NCBI GenBank assembly: GCA_965223355.1 | Contig: CBDCWE010000003.1 | Coordinates: 992,001 to 1,056,000, forward strand | DNA: 64,000 nucleotides | From: Tectiglobus sp965223355 | GTDB taxonomy: Bacteria; Pseudomonadota; Alphaproteobacteria; Rhizobiales; Hyphomicrobiaceae | Direction: 5' to 3' | Shown here: piece after piece, positions 54,114 through 62,468 of the stretch | How positions within the stretch are numbered: the stretch's first letter is position 1 | Layout: every line of letters begins with the position of its first letter | Made by a program: the position numbers and the translations under genes | The notes under the pieces: generated by a model | What the model was told of the DNA's origin: nothing | Databases searched by the model: none | The model's input: only the letters and a program-made list of their open reading frames with translations

Positions 54114-54245
54114 AGCAACCTGCCTTTATTCGGAATCGGAACGATCCCGAATAAAGGCAGAAAGTTGCTCGCCTCTAAAGTGGCGATCATCGTGCTTTAA
54201 GTTGGAACCGCAATAGCGGTTCCAACTTAAAGCACGATGATCTAG
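54110..54245 (+). repeat. E2 copy E: double-palindrome element at the trhO 3' end
   Basis: Body 54114-54241 (128 bp) with CTAG on both sides. The left CTAG (54110-54113) includes the trhO stop codon TAG. The element lies between trhO and the aminotransferase gene. Confidence 0.93.
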
Positions 54246-54372
54246 ACAGCGCGACGGCGATATGGCCTGTCGCCGTTCGGACCTGGCTCGATAGATCGCC
54301 GCCGCTTGCCGGGCATCCGCCGCCGCGCCATAACGCATTTGAAAAACGCAATCAGCCCGAAGGAAACGCGCG

Positions 54373-55545
54373 ATGGTCAAACTGGCCGAGAGCCTCAACC
54401 GGCTCGGAACCGAAACCGCTTTCGAAGTGCTCGCACGCGCCGCCGCGCTGCAGGCGGAAGGCCGCGACATCATCAATCTCGGCATTGGCCAGCCGGATTT
54501 CAAAACCCCGGAGCACATTGTTGAAGCCGCCGTCAAGGCGCTGCGCGACGGCGAACACGGCTATACGCCGGCCCAGGGCATCTTGCCGTTGCGCGAGGCC
54601 GTCGCCAACGACCTCAACAAGCGCCACGGTGTCGATGTGCGCCCGGACACGATCGTCATCATGCCGGGCGGCAAACCGACAATGTTCTTTGCCATTTTGA
54701 TGTTCGGCGTGGCCGGCGGCGAAATCATGTACCCCGACCCGGGCTTTCCGATTTACCGCTCGATGATCGAATACTCCGGCGCCAAACCCGTACCAATCGC
54801 GCTTCTGGAAGCAAACGGCTTTGCCTTCTGCGCCGATCAAGTCCTCGCCGACATCACGCCGGCAACCCGCCTCATCATTCTGAATACGCCGGGCAATCCG
54901 ACCGGTGGCGCCGTACCAAGGCACGAAGTCGACAAGCTTGTTGCCGGCCTCGCCGATCATCCGGACGTCGCCATCATGGCCGACGAGATCTACAGCCAGA
55001 TGCTCTACGATGGGCGTGAGCACGTCTCCTTCCTGCGCTACCCGGAATTGCGGGACCGCCTGATCCTGCTCGACGGCTGGTCGAAGACCTATGCCATGAC
55101 CGGCTGGCGCCTGGGCTTCAGCGTTTGGCCGGAGGCCCTGGTCGAACCGGTCGTCCGCCTCGCCGTCAACTGCCACTCCTGTGTCAACGCGCCAACGCAG
55201 TTCGCCGGCATTGCCGCGCTCGAGGGCCCGCAGGACGCCGTGCACAAGATGGTTGCGGCATTCGATCAGCGCCGTCGGGCCATCGTCGCGATGCTCAACC
55301 AGTTGCCGGGCTTCAGCTGTATCGAACCGGGCGGTGCGTTCTATGCCTTCCCCAACATCACCGCGACCGGCCTGAGCGCCAAGCAATTGCAGAGCAAGAT
55401 GCTTGAAGAAGCCGGCGTCGCGACCGTCGCCGGTACCAGTTTCGGCATTCACGGCGAAGGCTACATCCGCTTTTCCTATGCCAATTCCAAGGACAACATA
55501 GCCAAGGCAATCGAGCGCATTGGTGCGTTGTTGACCAACCAATGA
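54373..55545 (+). CDS. Class I/II pyridoxal-phosphate aminotransferase
   Basis: 390-aa fold-type-I aminotransferase of the aspartate aminotransferase subgroup. INLGIGQPDFKTPEHIVEAA, YPDPGFPIYRSMIEYSGAKP, NTPGNPTGGAV, DEIYSQMLYDG and the PLP lysine in LDGWSKTYAMTGWRLGFSVW are all present. Substrate (aspartate, tyrosine, alanine or another) is not determined. Starts about 130 bp after E2 copy E and stands alone, followed by R3 copy 3. Confidence 0.93.
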   Translation: MVKLAESLNRLGTETAFEVLARAAALQAEGRDIINLGIGQPDFKTPEHIVEAAVKALRDGEHGYTPAQGILPLREAVANDLNKRHGVDVRPDTIVIMPGGKPTMFFAILMFGVAGGEIMYPDPGFPIYRSMIEYSGAKPVPIALLEANGFAFCADQVLADITPATRLIILNTPGNPTGGAVPRHEVDKLVAGLADHPDVAIMADEIYSQMLYDGREHVSFLRYPELRDRLILLDGWSKTYAMTGWRLGFSVWPEALVEPVVRLAVNCHSCVNAPTQFAGIAALEGPQDAVHKMVAAFDQRRRAIVAMLNQLPGFSCIEPGGAFYAFPNITATGLSAKQLQSKMLEEAGVATVAGTSFGIHGEGYIRFSYANSKDNIAKAIERIGALLTNQ

Positions 55546-55620
55546 GGCCGTGAATTCTGCGAATTCTGCGCTGGCCAAAGCCGCTGGCTTGCGGCACCGG
55601 AAAGCTCGAATCTAGCCACG

Positions 55621-55736
55621 GGTTTCCAAAGGGCCGAGCCCTTAACCAATCGCCGCTTGGCGGCGATCCTTGAGGGGCTTTCAGCCCCTCAAACACCCCG
55701 ACCAGGGGATAGCTCCCCTGGCCCCCAAACTTGTTC
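55621..55736 (+). repeat. R3 copy 3 (shortened)
   Basis: Hairpin-chain repeat lacking the first stem interval: GGTTTCCAAAGGGCC joins directly to GAGCCCTTAACCAATCGCC, consistent with deletion between the AAGGGC repeats. The remaining stems GAGGGGCT/AGCCCCTC and CCAGGGGA/TCCCCTGG are intact. It lies downstream of the aminotransferase gene. Confidence 0.87.
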
Positions 55737-55752
55737 GGGGGTTCCCTAAAGC

Positions 55753-55800
55753 CTGGCGACGAAAATCGCTCCGGTGAAACGGGTCAATAGTTATGCGGGA
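55753..55800. repeat. R4 copy 2 (about 47 bp)
   Basis: CTGGCGACGAAAATCGCTCC followed by GGTGAAACGGGTCAATAGTT; see copy at 43001. It is 8 bp from the stop of the following minus-strand gene. Confidence 0.75.
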
Positions 55801-55807
55801 GCGCGTA

Positions 55808-56407
55808 TCAATTGCGCGTGCGAACAATGAACTCAGCTTTGCCGGCATGACTGTTCAGCGCGGGCAACGCGTCGCTGTTGGCAAGATCGTCGGCCACCGC
55901 CACTCCGCCGGCAATGTCAACGCACTGCGATAACCGCCAGAGGCGCTCGAACGACGTCGCAGCCCAGCGTGCGCCTTCCCGGCAATCACCGAGGTAGGTT
56001 TCGAAGGCATCGCGTTTACGCGGGTCGCGCCGCATGCAGTCGCCGGTCCAACAGGCGCTTTCGCCGACAACCAGTTGCTCGTGTGCATCGAGCAAACGCG
56101 GATTGTTCGCCCACTTGAGCGTGCATGCCGGCAAACCGGAAACGGCTTGCAGGCCGGATGAGGGTTCGATGTCCGCGAGCACGATCCTGATCGATGCCCG
56201 CGATAAATCCCGCTGTTCGGCGGACGATTTTAGGGCGCTGACAACCGGGCTCTCAGCCGACAGCGCAACAACGAGAATCCGGTGCGGCGGGACGTCACCC
56301 TCAGGTGATCGAATCCGGTCAATTTGAGCAACGATGAACGACGTTAACTTTTCGGCTTTTTCCATACATTTCACGACTTGAGCGTGATGTGGAGACTTAA
56401 CCTGCAT
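55808..56407 (-). CDS. Hypothetical protein
   Basis: 199 aa from ATG 56407 (MQVKSPHHAQVVKCMEKAEK), not recognised. Predicted soluble, with an early helical part and a segment HRILVVALSAESPVVSALKS resembling a Rossmann-type strand. It contains several cysteines (LPACTLKW, SACWTGDCMRRDPRKRDAF). The frame is open to 56440, and Met25 is an alternative start. No operon partner; a convergent repeat region lies downstream. Confidence 0.6.
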   Translation of the reverse strand: MQVKSPHHAQVVKCMEKAEKLTSFIVAQIDRIRSPEGDVPPHRILVVALSAESPVVSALKSSAEQRDLSRASIRIVLADIEPSSGLQAVSGLPACTLKWANNPRLLDAHEQLVVGESACWTGDCMRRDPRKRDAFETYLGDCREGARWAATSFERLWRLSQCVDIAGGVAVADDLANSDALPALNSHAGKAEFIVRTRN

Positions 56408-56599
56408 CGACCAGTTGTCCCTTCTCGTTGTCGCCGGCACCGCGCGTCGCCATACCGCCTCTAGTGCTGAGATCGCTGCATAAAACTACGTGAGGGTTAA
56501 ATAAGCATTGAACACCGCCCATTTTCGAAGCGGGTTCGCGAGTTTGTGATTTTCCCGGTGCGCCGTCACCCGACATTGCCAACGCTCGGGCCGCCCGCC

Positions 56600-59278
56600 C
56601 TATTCATGCGTCGAACGCTGGGCGGCAAAGCGCTGCGCGACGCGCAGAAACGGATCGCTGGGCGTGATGTCAGCGTTGGCGATGTCAGTGCTGGTCTGGT
56701 CGGCAATCGCAAGAGGTGTTGCAGCGGCTTTTGCCATTTGATCCGCTGGTTGTTGTGCGAATTCGGCGGCCGTGACCGGTTGCGCACCGCCGATCAGGAT
56801 CGGGTTGTGATGATCATGTTCGTCTGCCGTTGCCGCTGCCGGGGTCGCTGTCGGAGCCAGGTCCATCGAGAGCTGAACCGTGTCGTCTCGGCCGACCGAC
56901 TGCAAAATCCGCTGCGGCAATTCGGCATCGGTCACCGGCACCGAAAAGTCGGCGGTGCGCTCGGTTAAGCGAACGTTAACGATTGAGCGCTCGTGGGCCG
57001 TGCCGAGAGCGTCGGATCCGGGTGCGGTGATGGGCGGCCGAGGCGATCCTTCACGGGCCCCGGCGGCCTGCGCATCCTGAGCCACCGCCAACATGTCGCG
57101 TGCTTCGGGCCCGACGTGGCCGCCGGGCTGCGTTGCTGCACCGTTCCAATCGTTGGCTGCCTGCGGCAACGCCATCGCAACAATATTACCGTTACCGTTG
57201 CCGTTACCGTGACCGTTGCCGTCGTCCGTCGCTCGCGTCTTCGGCGAGGCGTTCGAGTTGGCTGCAACATGGACATCGACGTCGGCCTCGCCGGGACCGG
57301 GGTCCGGCTTGCGATACGGCCATCGCTGTGCTGGCGGCGCCAATTCGAGCTCGTCGGCCCGTTCGGGCATCTGCGCCATGCTCTCGGCGTAGCGCCCGTA
57401 CTTGCGCCTGAGTTCAGCGTCGACGGGCGCAGATCGGCCGCGCTCTGCGTCAGATGATACAGCGCCACCCAGGCTGTCTTCGGGCTCACCGCGAACCTCC
57501 TCCTCCGACGTCTTAATTTCGGCGGGCATGCTCATGCTGTGACCACGGCTGATCAGCTCGGCCCGGCGTTGGGTGTGGACACCCCGCGATGCCCCCATGA
57601 CCGCGCCGAGAATGATTTCCGACCACGCGCCGTTGCGGAAGCGGTAGGTGCGGAAAGCCATACTGTCGGCGAATTTACTGCCTTGGCGGCGCAGCTTTTT
57701 GGTGATCGTTTTGCGGGTGAGCAGCGGATTGTAGACCCGGTAGAAGATCCGCTCCTTCTCAAAACTTGCAAACAAGTTGCTGAGCAGGTGCGCTTCCTGC
57801 TGCAGGGCTTTGACCTCATCGGGATTTCGGTTGCGGGGCGCATCAAGCGGCACGGCCACGTAATAATCTGCGTTGAAATCGAACACCACATGGCGAAAGA
57901 TCTCGAACTTTTCGCGGATCATTCGATCACGATGGATATCATCGAAGCGCGATAGGATTTGATAGACGGGTCCACGTTCGGCATCGCGCATTTTCGGGAT
58001 CAAGCCGTTGAGCCGGTTCATCGGCCGCCCGATCGAAACCAGCAGCAGACACAGGTCGACGAAGACTGCGATCGCAAGGGGAATGTAATCGCGCTTCGAA
58101 AGCCCGCCGTTGCCAACATCGATGGCGCCCTGCCGTTCGGCCGCGTTCTCGATCGACTGTATGGCCTTGTGCTGCAGTGCGCGGAGCTCATCGGCCGAGG
58201 GTGGCAGCTTGAACGTCAGGACGCCGTAGAACGTCGTGGTCAGGCGGCGGAAAGCCTCGACGACGGCTTGGGCGCCTTCGACCGTCGCAATTTGCGGCTT
58301 GCCGAGTTCGGGGAGCTGGTCGATTGCACGAACAACGCCGCGCAGCGCCGATTGCAACTGCGGATCCGGACACAAAAATGTGCCGCCGTTGGAATTCGGA
58401 AACTGCGTCTTTGCGGCCCGTTCCGCCAGTTCCGCCCTGATCTGGCGCAATTGCGGATCGGTGCGGAAGGCATTGAAGCCGGTGGCTGTGAGTTCCAGGC
58501 GGCGCGTCAGCGACTGCAGAAACTTGTTCCGCGTTCCCGTCTTCGGGTCGATTGTCGAAGGGGCGGCGGTGGTGATCTTCTTGAGATCCGCATCAAGCGC
58601 CGACATCTCCGCTTTGGTTTGTCCGGCGCGACCTTTGATAAACTGCGCGGCGAACCCGAAGCGCGCTGCATCGGCATCACGCAACCGTCGCCTGGGGCCA
58701 TCGCCCGGGCGTGAGTTGGGGCAGCTCGTACCGCGCTCGCGCTCTTCGACGGCCTTGGCCGCAGACACCTGCGTGAGCTGATCCAAGGTCGCTTGCAGCT
58801 GGTCGAGCCGTGCAGATGCACCATGAAGCGCATTCTTGACCTGCACGACGGCGCTCTCGGCCGACCGCGAGGCCTCCGATCGACTTTCGAGCACCTTCCA
58901 ATAGAACCCGAAACCAAAGCCCACCGAAATAATCGTCAAGAACATGTATCCCGCGATGTAGGCGAGCTTGGTCAGAAACGGCAGCGGCGCAAACATCTGG
59001 TCAAGCAACCAGATGATCATGGTCATCAACATTGCCACGGAAAAGCCGATGATAACCTTGTGGGCGAGAGATAGCTCAGCCATGTTCGATTGGATCAGTT
59101 CGAGCATGCCGACGTAGGTGGCAACCCATGACAGCGTGCCGAGACCCAACACGAGCAGCGCCTTTTTCCAGTCGCGCCGCGCTTGCGGTGGATCCTGCCA
59201 CTCATAGATGAAAGGGTCGCCGGCGGCGTCCATGTCGCCGGGCGATTGTCGTGACCTCGTCGCAAAGGATGCGTCCAT
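56600..59278 (-). CDS. Large membrane protein with Gly-Asn repeat tract, unknown function
   Basis: 893 aa. Two to three N-terminal helices (LVLGLGTLSWVATYVGML; VIIGFSVAMLMTMIIWLL; IAGYMFLTIISVGFGFGFYW), then a long coiled-coil-like extracytoplasmic or cytoplasmic stretch (residues about 140-360). A further helix follows (IPLAIAVFVDLCLLLVSI), then a folded region with FRHVVFDFNADYYVAVPLDA, then a disordered tail with DDGNGHGNGNGNGNIV and many Ala/Pro. No recognised domain; the topology resembles large alphaproteobacterial DUF4407-like proteins. The start is taken at ATG 59278 (MDASFATRSR); the frame is open to 59401. Confidence 0.75.
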   Translation of the reverse strand: MDASFATRSRQSPGDMDAAGDPFIYEWQDPPQARRDWKKALLVLGLGTLSWVATYVGMLELIQSNMAELSLAHKVIIGFSVAMLMTMIIWLLDQMFAPLPFLTKLAYIAGYMFLTIISVGFGFGFYWKVLESRSEASRSAESAVVQVKNALHGASARLDQLQATLDQLTQVSAAKAVEERERGTSCPNSRPGDGPRRRLRDADAARFGFAAQFIKGRAGQTKAEMSALDADLKKITTAAPSTIDPKTGTRNKFLQSLTRRLELTATGFNAFRTDPQLRQIRAELAERAAKTQFPNSNGGTFLCPDPQLQSALRGVVRAIDQLPELGKPQIATVEGAQAVVEAFRRLTTTFYGVLTFKLPPSADELRALQHKAIQSIENAAERQGAIDVGNGGLSKRDYIPLAIAVFVDLCLLLVSIGRPMNRLNGLIPKMRDAERGPVYQILSRFDDIHRDRMIREKFEIFRHVVFDFNADYYVAVPLDAPRNRNPDEVKALQQEAHLLSNLFASFEKERIFYRVYNPLLTRKTITKKLRRQGSKFADSMAFRTYRFRNGAWSEIILGAVMGASRGVHTQRRAELISRGHSMSMPAEIKTSEEEVRGEPEDSLGGAVSSDAERGRSAPVDAELRRKYGRYAESMAQMPERADELELAPPAQRWPYRKPDPGPGEADVDVHVAANSNASPKTRATDDGNGHGNGNGNGNIVAMALPQAANDWNGAATQPGGHVGPEARDMLAVAQDAQAAGAREGSPRPPITAPGSDALGTAHERSIVNVRLTERTADFSVPVTDAELPQRILQSVGRDDTVQLSMDLAPTATPAAATADEHDHHNPILIGGAQPVTAAEFAQQPADQMAKAAATPLAIADQTSTDIANADITPSDPFLRVAQRFAAQRSTHE
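57186..57221 (-). repeat. Hexanucleotide tandem repeat inside the large membrane protein gene
   Basis: Six copies of a TTACCG-type hexamer (TTACCG or TTGCCG) on the plus strand, encoding the Gly-Asn tract on the minus strand. It could expand or contract in frame. Confidence 0.85.
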
Positions 59279-59401
59279 CGAATTGATCCAATGGTCGGGG
59301 CTAGCAAAGCAGCATGTCCGTTTGCGTTTGCAGCGCATTCTGGACATTGGCGCGCCTGCCGAGCGGGTTACCTCCGGAGCGATCCGGTCTCGCAACACCA
59401 C

Positions 59402-59731
59402 GCGACGGCGTCGGTGTGTCGGCGAGCGGTCGCCCCAACTCAGTCAAAAGTTGAAACCACGGCGCCCCCCGACACCGAGCGTGGCGTCGTTGGCAACGCA
59501 GTGTTCCACCACCAGCCTCCCCAGGTGTGAAACCGCTCGCCAGGCAAACGGCTTCCGGTACATCGACCTGATCCAACGCAATTGAGTAATTCCGGTTTTG
59601 GGCCGCAGTGGGCCTGGACCGTGTTCGAAGAATGGCGCCGGGGGACAAGCGCTGGCAGACAAGCCGAGCGCCGGCCGAGCTGTATATTTTCAGAAGGTTG
59701 CGGCGGCAGCCGTCAGCCACATCTAAGGGAA
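59402..59731. other. Intergenic region upstream of the large membrane protein gene
   Basis: 330 bp that should contain that gene's promoter. Several open frames (for example minus 59301-59720) look like chance, and no operator was recognised. Bounded on the right by R3 copy 2. Confidence 0.4.
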
Positions 59732-59887
59732 CCTCTGATCAAGTCTCAGGTTTCCAAAGGGCCATGCCCTTTGGTGGGATCGTTAAGGGCAGAGCCCTTA
59801 ACCAATCGCCGCTTTGCGGCGATTCTTGAGGGGCTTTCAGCCCCTCATACTCCCCGACCAGGGGATCATCCCCTGGACCCCGGACTT
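59732..59887 (+). repeat. R3 copy 2: chain of five short hairpins
   Basis: Near-identical to the copy at 17321-17473, including CCTCTGATCAAGTCTCAGG at the left boundary. It abuts the broken IS1595-type transposase fragment. Confidence 0.9.
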
Positions 59888-59889
59888 GT

Positions 59890-60076
59890 GTAGCTGGCAA
59901 GCCCGCCGGTCGTGACGTCGACGCGCGCATCTTGCGCGCGGCGATTTCGAACACCGCCCGCCCCAACGCGCCGCCATCCAGTATGCCCGGCAGTCCTCTT
60001 CGGTCCGAAATCGCTGATCGAACGCAATCGCCGTGTTCGGAAAATCACGCCACAAATCGTTGCAGTGCTCGGCCAT
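59890..60076 (-). pseudogene. IS1595-family transposase remnant
   Basis: From an ATG at 60076 a frame gives MAEHCNDLWRDFPNTAIAFD, then QRFRTEEDCRAYWMAARWGG, which matches the N-terminus of IS1595-family transposases (FPxxExFxxxFxDExACxxYL...RWP). A shift moves to the frame with FEIAARKMR, corresponding to the next family element before the zinc-ribbon cysteines, then the gene is cut off by R3 copy 2. Only about 60 codons remain; it is inactive. Confidence 0.6.
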
Positions 60077-60258
60077 GCTGGCCCTCCTGCATAGCGTACA
60101 TATCGCACAGAACGAGGCCGGATTTATGGGGATAGGTATGGAGGCCGAAGGCGTTCGAAATGCTGAGGACCCGTGGATTTCGACCGCGCTTCAGAAACCG
60201 TATGCCGACGCCTACTGAAATCAAGCCAGCAACCTCGGAGGCTTGGGTGTTGATGGCA

Positions 60259-60951
60259 TTACCTGTCGGGCGGACCTGCGTATCCACCAAGTTTTGAGGT
60301 GGCAAGTCCGCTCGTGACCAGGGCTTCGACAAACGTTGTGGCACAGGCGATGCCATCGATGATCGGGGCACCGTGCTCGGCTGACAAGCGTCGGCCTAGA
60401 TCAGCCATTCCGGCACAGCCAAGAACGATTGCTTCCGCATGGTCTTCTTCAATCGCAGCGCCGACTTCCTTTGAAAGTCTTTCGTATATCTTGCCATCTC
60501 CGGCCTCGAAATCCAGCACTGGAATGGCGCTGGCGCGCACACTTGCGCACCGGGTCATCAAGCCATAGCGAACAAGATTGGCCTCGATCCCCGGCACCGA
60601 ACGGAAAAGTGTGGTGACCACAGAAAATCGACACGACAGCATGCTGGCGGCATGGAAGGCGGCCTCTCCGATGCCAACGACCGGAACCTCGACGGCGCAT
60701 CGCGCAGCGTCAAGACCGGTATCATCAAAGCAGGCGATAATCACACCATTGATGTCATTGAACCGTGAGATTTCACTCAGCAGCCCAGGCAGGCACATCG
60801 CAACATCGTGAAACCCCTGAATGCTCGCCGGACCATGCGATGGGTTCGTTGCGATGATTTCAGTGTCGGAGCGAGCGACAGCACGCGCTGCAATTGCGGC
60901 CTTTTCGGTCATAGATGCCGTTGTATTGGGATTGACAAGAAGAAGTCGCAT
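60259..60951 (-). CDS. Asp/Glu/hydantoin racemase family protein
   Basis: 230-aa cytosolic cofactor-independent racemase. Starts MRLLLVNPNTTASMTEKAAI, the NPN(T/S) signature of hydantoin racemases. The two catalytic-site cysteine regions are VIIACFDDTGLDAARCAVEV and AIVLGCAGMADL. It lies 11 bp upstream of livF on the same strand, so it is probably co-transcribed with a Liv-type transporter. This suggests use of hydantoins or another D-amino acid derivative, as inference. Confidence 0.87.
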   Translation of the reverse strand: MRLLLVNPNTTASMTEKAAIAARAVARSDTEIIATNPSHGPASIQGFHDVAMCLPGLLSEISRFNDINGVIIACFDDTGLDAARCAVEVPVVGIGEAAFHAASMLSCRFSVVTTLFRSVPGIEANLVRYGLMTRCASVRASAIPVLDFEAGDGKIYERLSKEVGAAIEEDHAEAIVLGCAGMADLGRRLSAEHGAPIIDGIACATTFVEALVTSGLATSKLGGYAGPPDR

Positions 60952-60962
60952 GCTCCGCTCTC

Positions 60963-61685
60963 TTAAATATCTGCGCCAAGATAAAGCGATTTGATACGGT
61001 CATCCTGCAGCAAATCGCGTGAATTTCCTTCCAAGGCGACCGTGCCGGTGGTTAGGGCATAGGCGCGGTGCGACACGCTCAAGGCCATGCGTGAGTTTTG
61101 CTCAACCAGCAGCACGGAGACTTTCTCGTCCCGATTGATGGCAACGATCGATCGCGCGATGTCCTGCACGAGTTTTGGGGCAATGCCGAGCGAGGGTTCG
61201 TCCAGCAGCAGCAATTTGGGCCTCGCCATCAAGGCTCGGCCGATCACCATCATCTGCTGTTCGCCACCGCTTAGCGTTCCTGCAGACTGGGAATAGCGCT
61301 CTTTTAGCCGTGGAAACCGTTCCAAAACGTCATTTAGCGACTTCTCAATACCTACCTTGTCATTGCGGGTAAATGCTCCCATCAAGAGATTGTCCTTGAC
61401 CGACATGTAGGGGAAAACCCGCCGGCCCTCGGGAACCATGACGATCCCCGTTTTCACGATGTCGGCGGTCGACATGCCATCCAGACGCTCGCCGTAGAAG
61501 TGGATTTGTCCGCTGCGAATGGTCTGCAAACCTGTGATGGCTCTCAAGATAGAGGACTTGCCGGCACCGTTGGCACCGATGAGAGCAACCGTCTCGCCCT
61601 CGGCCAAGTTGATCGACACACCCTTAAGTGCGTAAACGTGGTCATAGTAGAGTTCGACATTGTCGAATTTCAGCATGTCGTCCAT
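60963..61685 (-). CDS. livF: Branched-chain amino acid-type ABC ATPase LivF
   Basis: 240-aa ATPase. Walker A GANGAGKSSILRAI, signature LSGGEQQMMVIGRALMARP, Walker B LLLLDEPSLGIAPKLVQDI, with the LivF C-terminus. ATG at 61685 or three codons later (MLKFDNVELYYDH). 3 bp separates it from livG. With LivG, LivM and LivH it forms a high-affinity importer of the branched-chain amino acid/urea/amide family (HAAT). Confidence 0.93.
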   Translation of the reverse strand: MDDMLKFDNVELYYDHVYALKGVSINLAEGETVALIGANGAGKSSILRAITGLQTIRSGQIHFYGERLDGMSTADIVKTGIVMVPEGRRVFPYMSVKDNLLMGAFTRNDKVGIEKSLNDVLERFPRLKERYSQSAGTLSGGEQQMMVIGRALMARPKLLLLDEPSLGIAPKLVQDIARSIVAINRDEKVSVLLVEQNSRMALSVSHRAYALTTGTVALEGNSRDLLQDDRIKSLYLGADI

Positions 61686-61688
61686 TCG

Positions 61689-62468
61689 CTAGATCTCGAT
61701 GGTCATGTCGTCACTGCCGAGGTAGGCCTCAATGACCTTTTCATCTTCCTGGATTTGCGCGGGCGTACCTTCTGCGATCTTTTCACCGAAGTTAAGCACA
61801 ACGATGCGATCGGAGATCTTCATTACGGCTGGCATATCATGTTCGACCAGGAGGATCGTCACGCCCCTGTCGCGGACACCGCGCACGAGCTCGACCGTGC
61901 GCATTGTCTCATCGTGGTTCATGCCAGCGAACGGCTCGTCGAGGAGCAGAACGGCGGGGTCAGTTGCTAGTCCGATGGCAATTCCAAGGGCTCGCAAATG
62001 ACCTTGTGGCAGGTTGCTTGCTAGTTCGTTGGCGATTGCATCAAGGCCGAGAAAGTCGAGGATTTCATCAGCGGATTGGGTGAATTTGTACTGGTCGAAC
62101 GTGGCAGTTCTGGTCCCTAGGAAATAGCCCATCAGGCTCGCCTTCGAGCGCAAATGATGCGAGACGATGACGTTATCGCGCACCGTCATATTCCTGAAAA
62201 TCGTGGTTTCCTGAAACGTGCGCACAACACCTTTGCGCGCCACGGTATGCGGAGCCAGATTGGAGATGCGTTCGCCTCTAAACTTGACCTCGCCGGATGT
62301 CGTGCGCAGGAAAGATCCGATCAGCTTGAATAACGTCGACTTGCCAGCACCGTTCGGGCCGATCACCGATAAGATCTCACCGTTGGCAACGTCGAACGAC
62401 ACCGCATTGACGGCAGTGAGGCCGCCGAACTTCTTAGTAACATTGTCAATTTGGAGGAGAGCGCTCAT
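61689..62468 (-). CDS. livG: Branched-chain amino acid-type ABC ATPase LivG
   Basis: 259-aa ATPase. Walker A GPNGAGKSTLFKLIG and Walker B AVLLLDEPFAGMNHDETMR. The signature region is atypical, LPQGHLRALGIAIGLA instead of the usual LPYGQQRRLEIA, which is worth noting. It overlaps livM by 4 nt (62465-62468). Confidence 0.92.
   Translation of the reverse strand: MSALLQIDNVTKKFGGLTAVNAVSFDVANGEILSVIGPNGAGKSTLFKLIGSFLRTTSGEVKFRGERISNLAPHTVARKGVVRTFQETTIFRNMTVRDNVIVSHHLRSKASLMGYFLGTRTATFDQYKFTQSADEILDFLGLDAIANELASNLPQGHLRALGIAIGLATDPAVLLLDEPFAGMNHDETMRTVELVRGVRDRGVTILLVEHDMPAVMKISDRIVVLNFGEKIAEGTPAQIQEDEKVIEAYLGSDDMTIEI

Noticed and set aside
8317..54245. CRISPR array
   Set aside because: Repeats are hundreds of bases to many kilobases apart, palindromic and not regularly spaced; no cas genes are present.
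54352..55578. 408-codon minus-strand open frame opposite the class I aminotransferase gene
   Set aside because: Long shadow frame typical of GC-rich genes; the plus-strand gene has all PLP motifs and a proper start.
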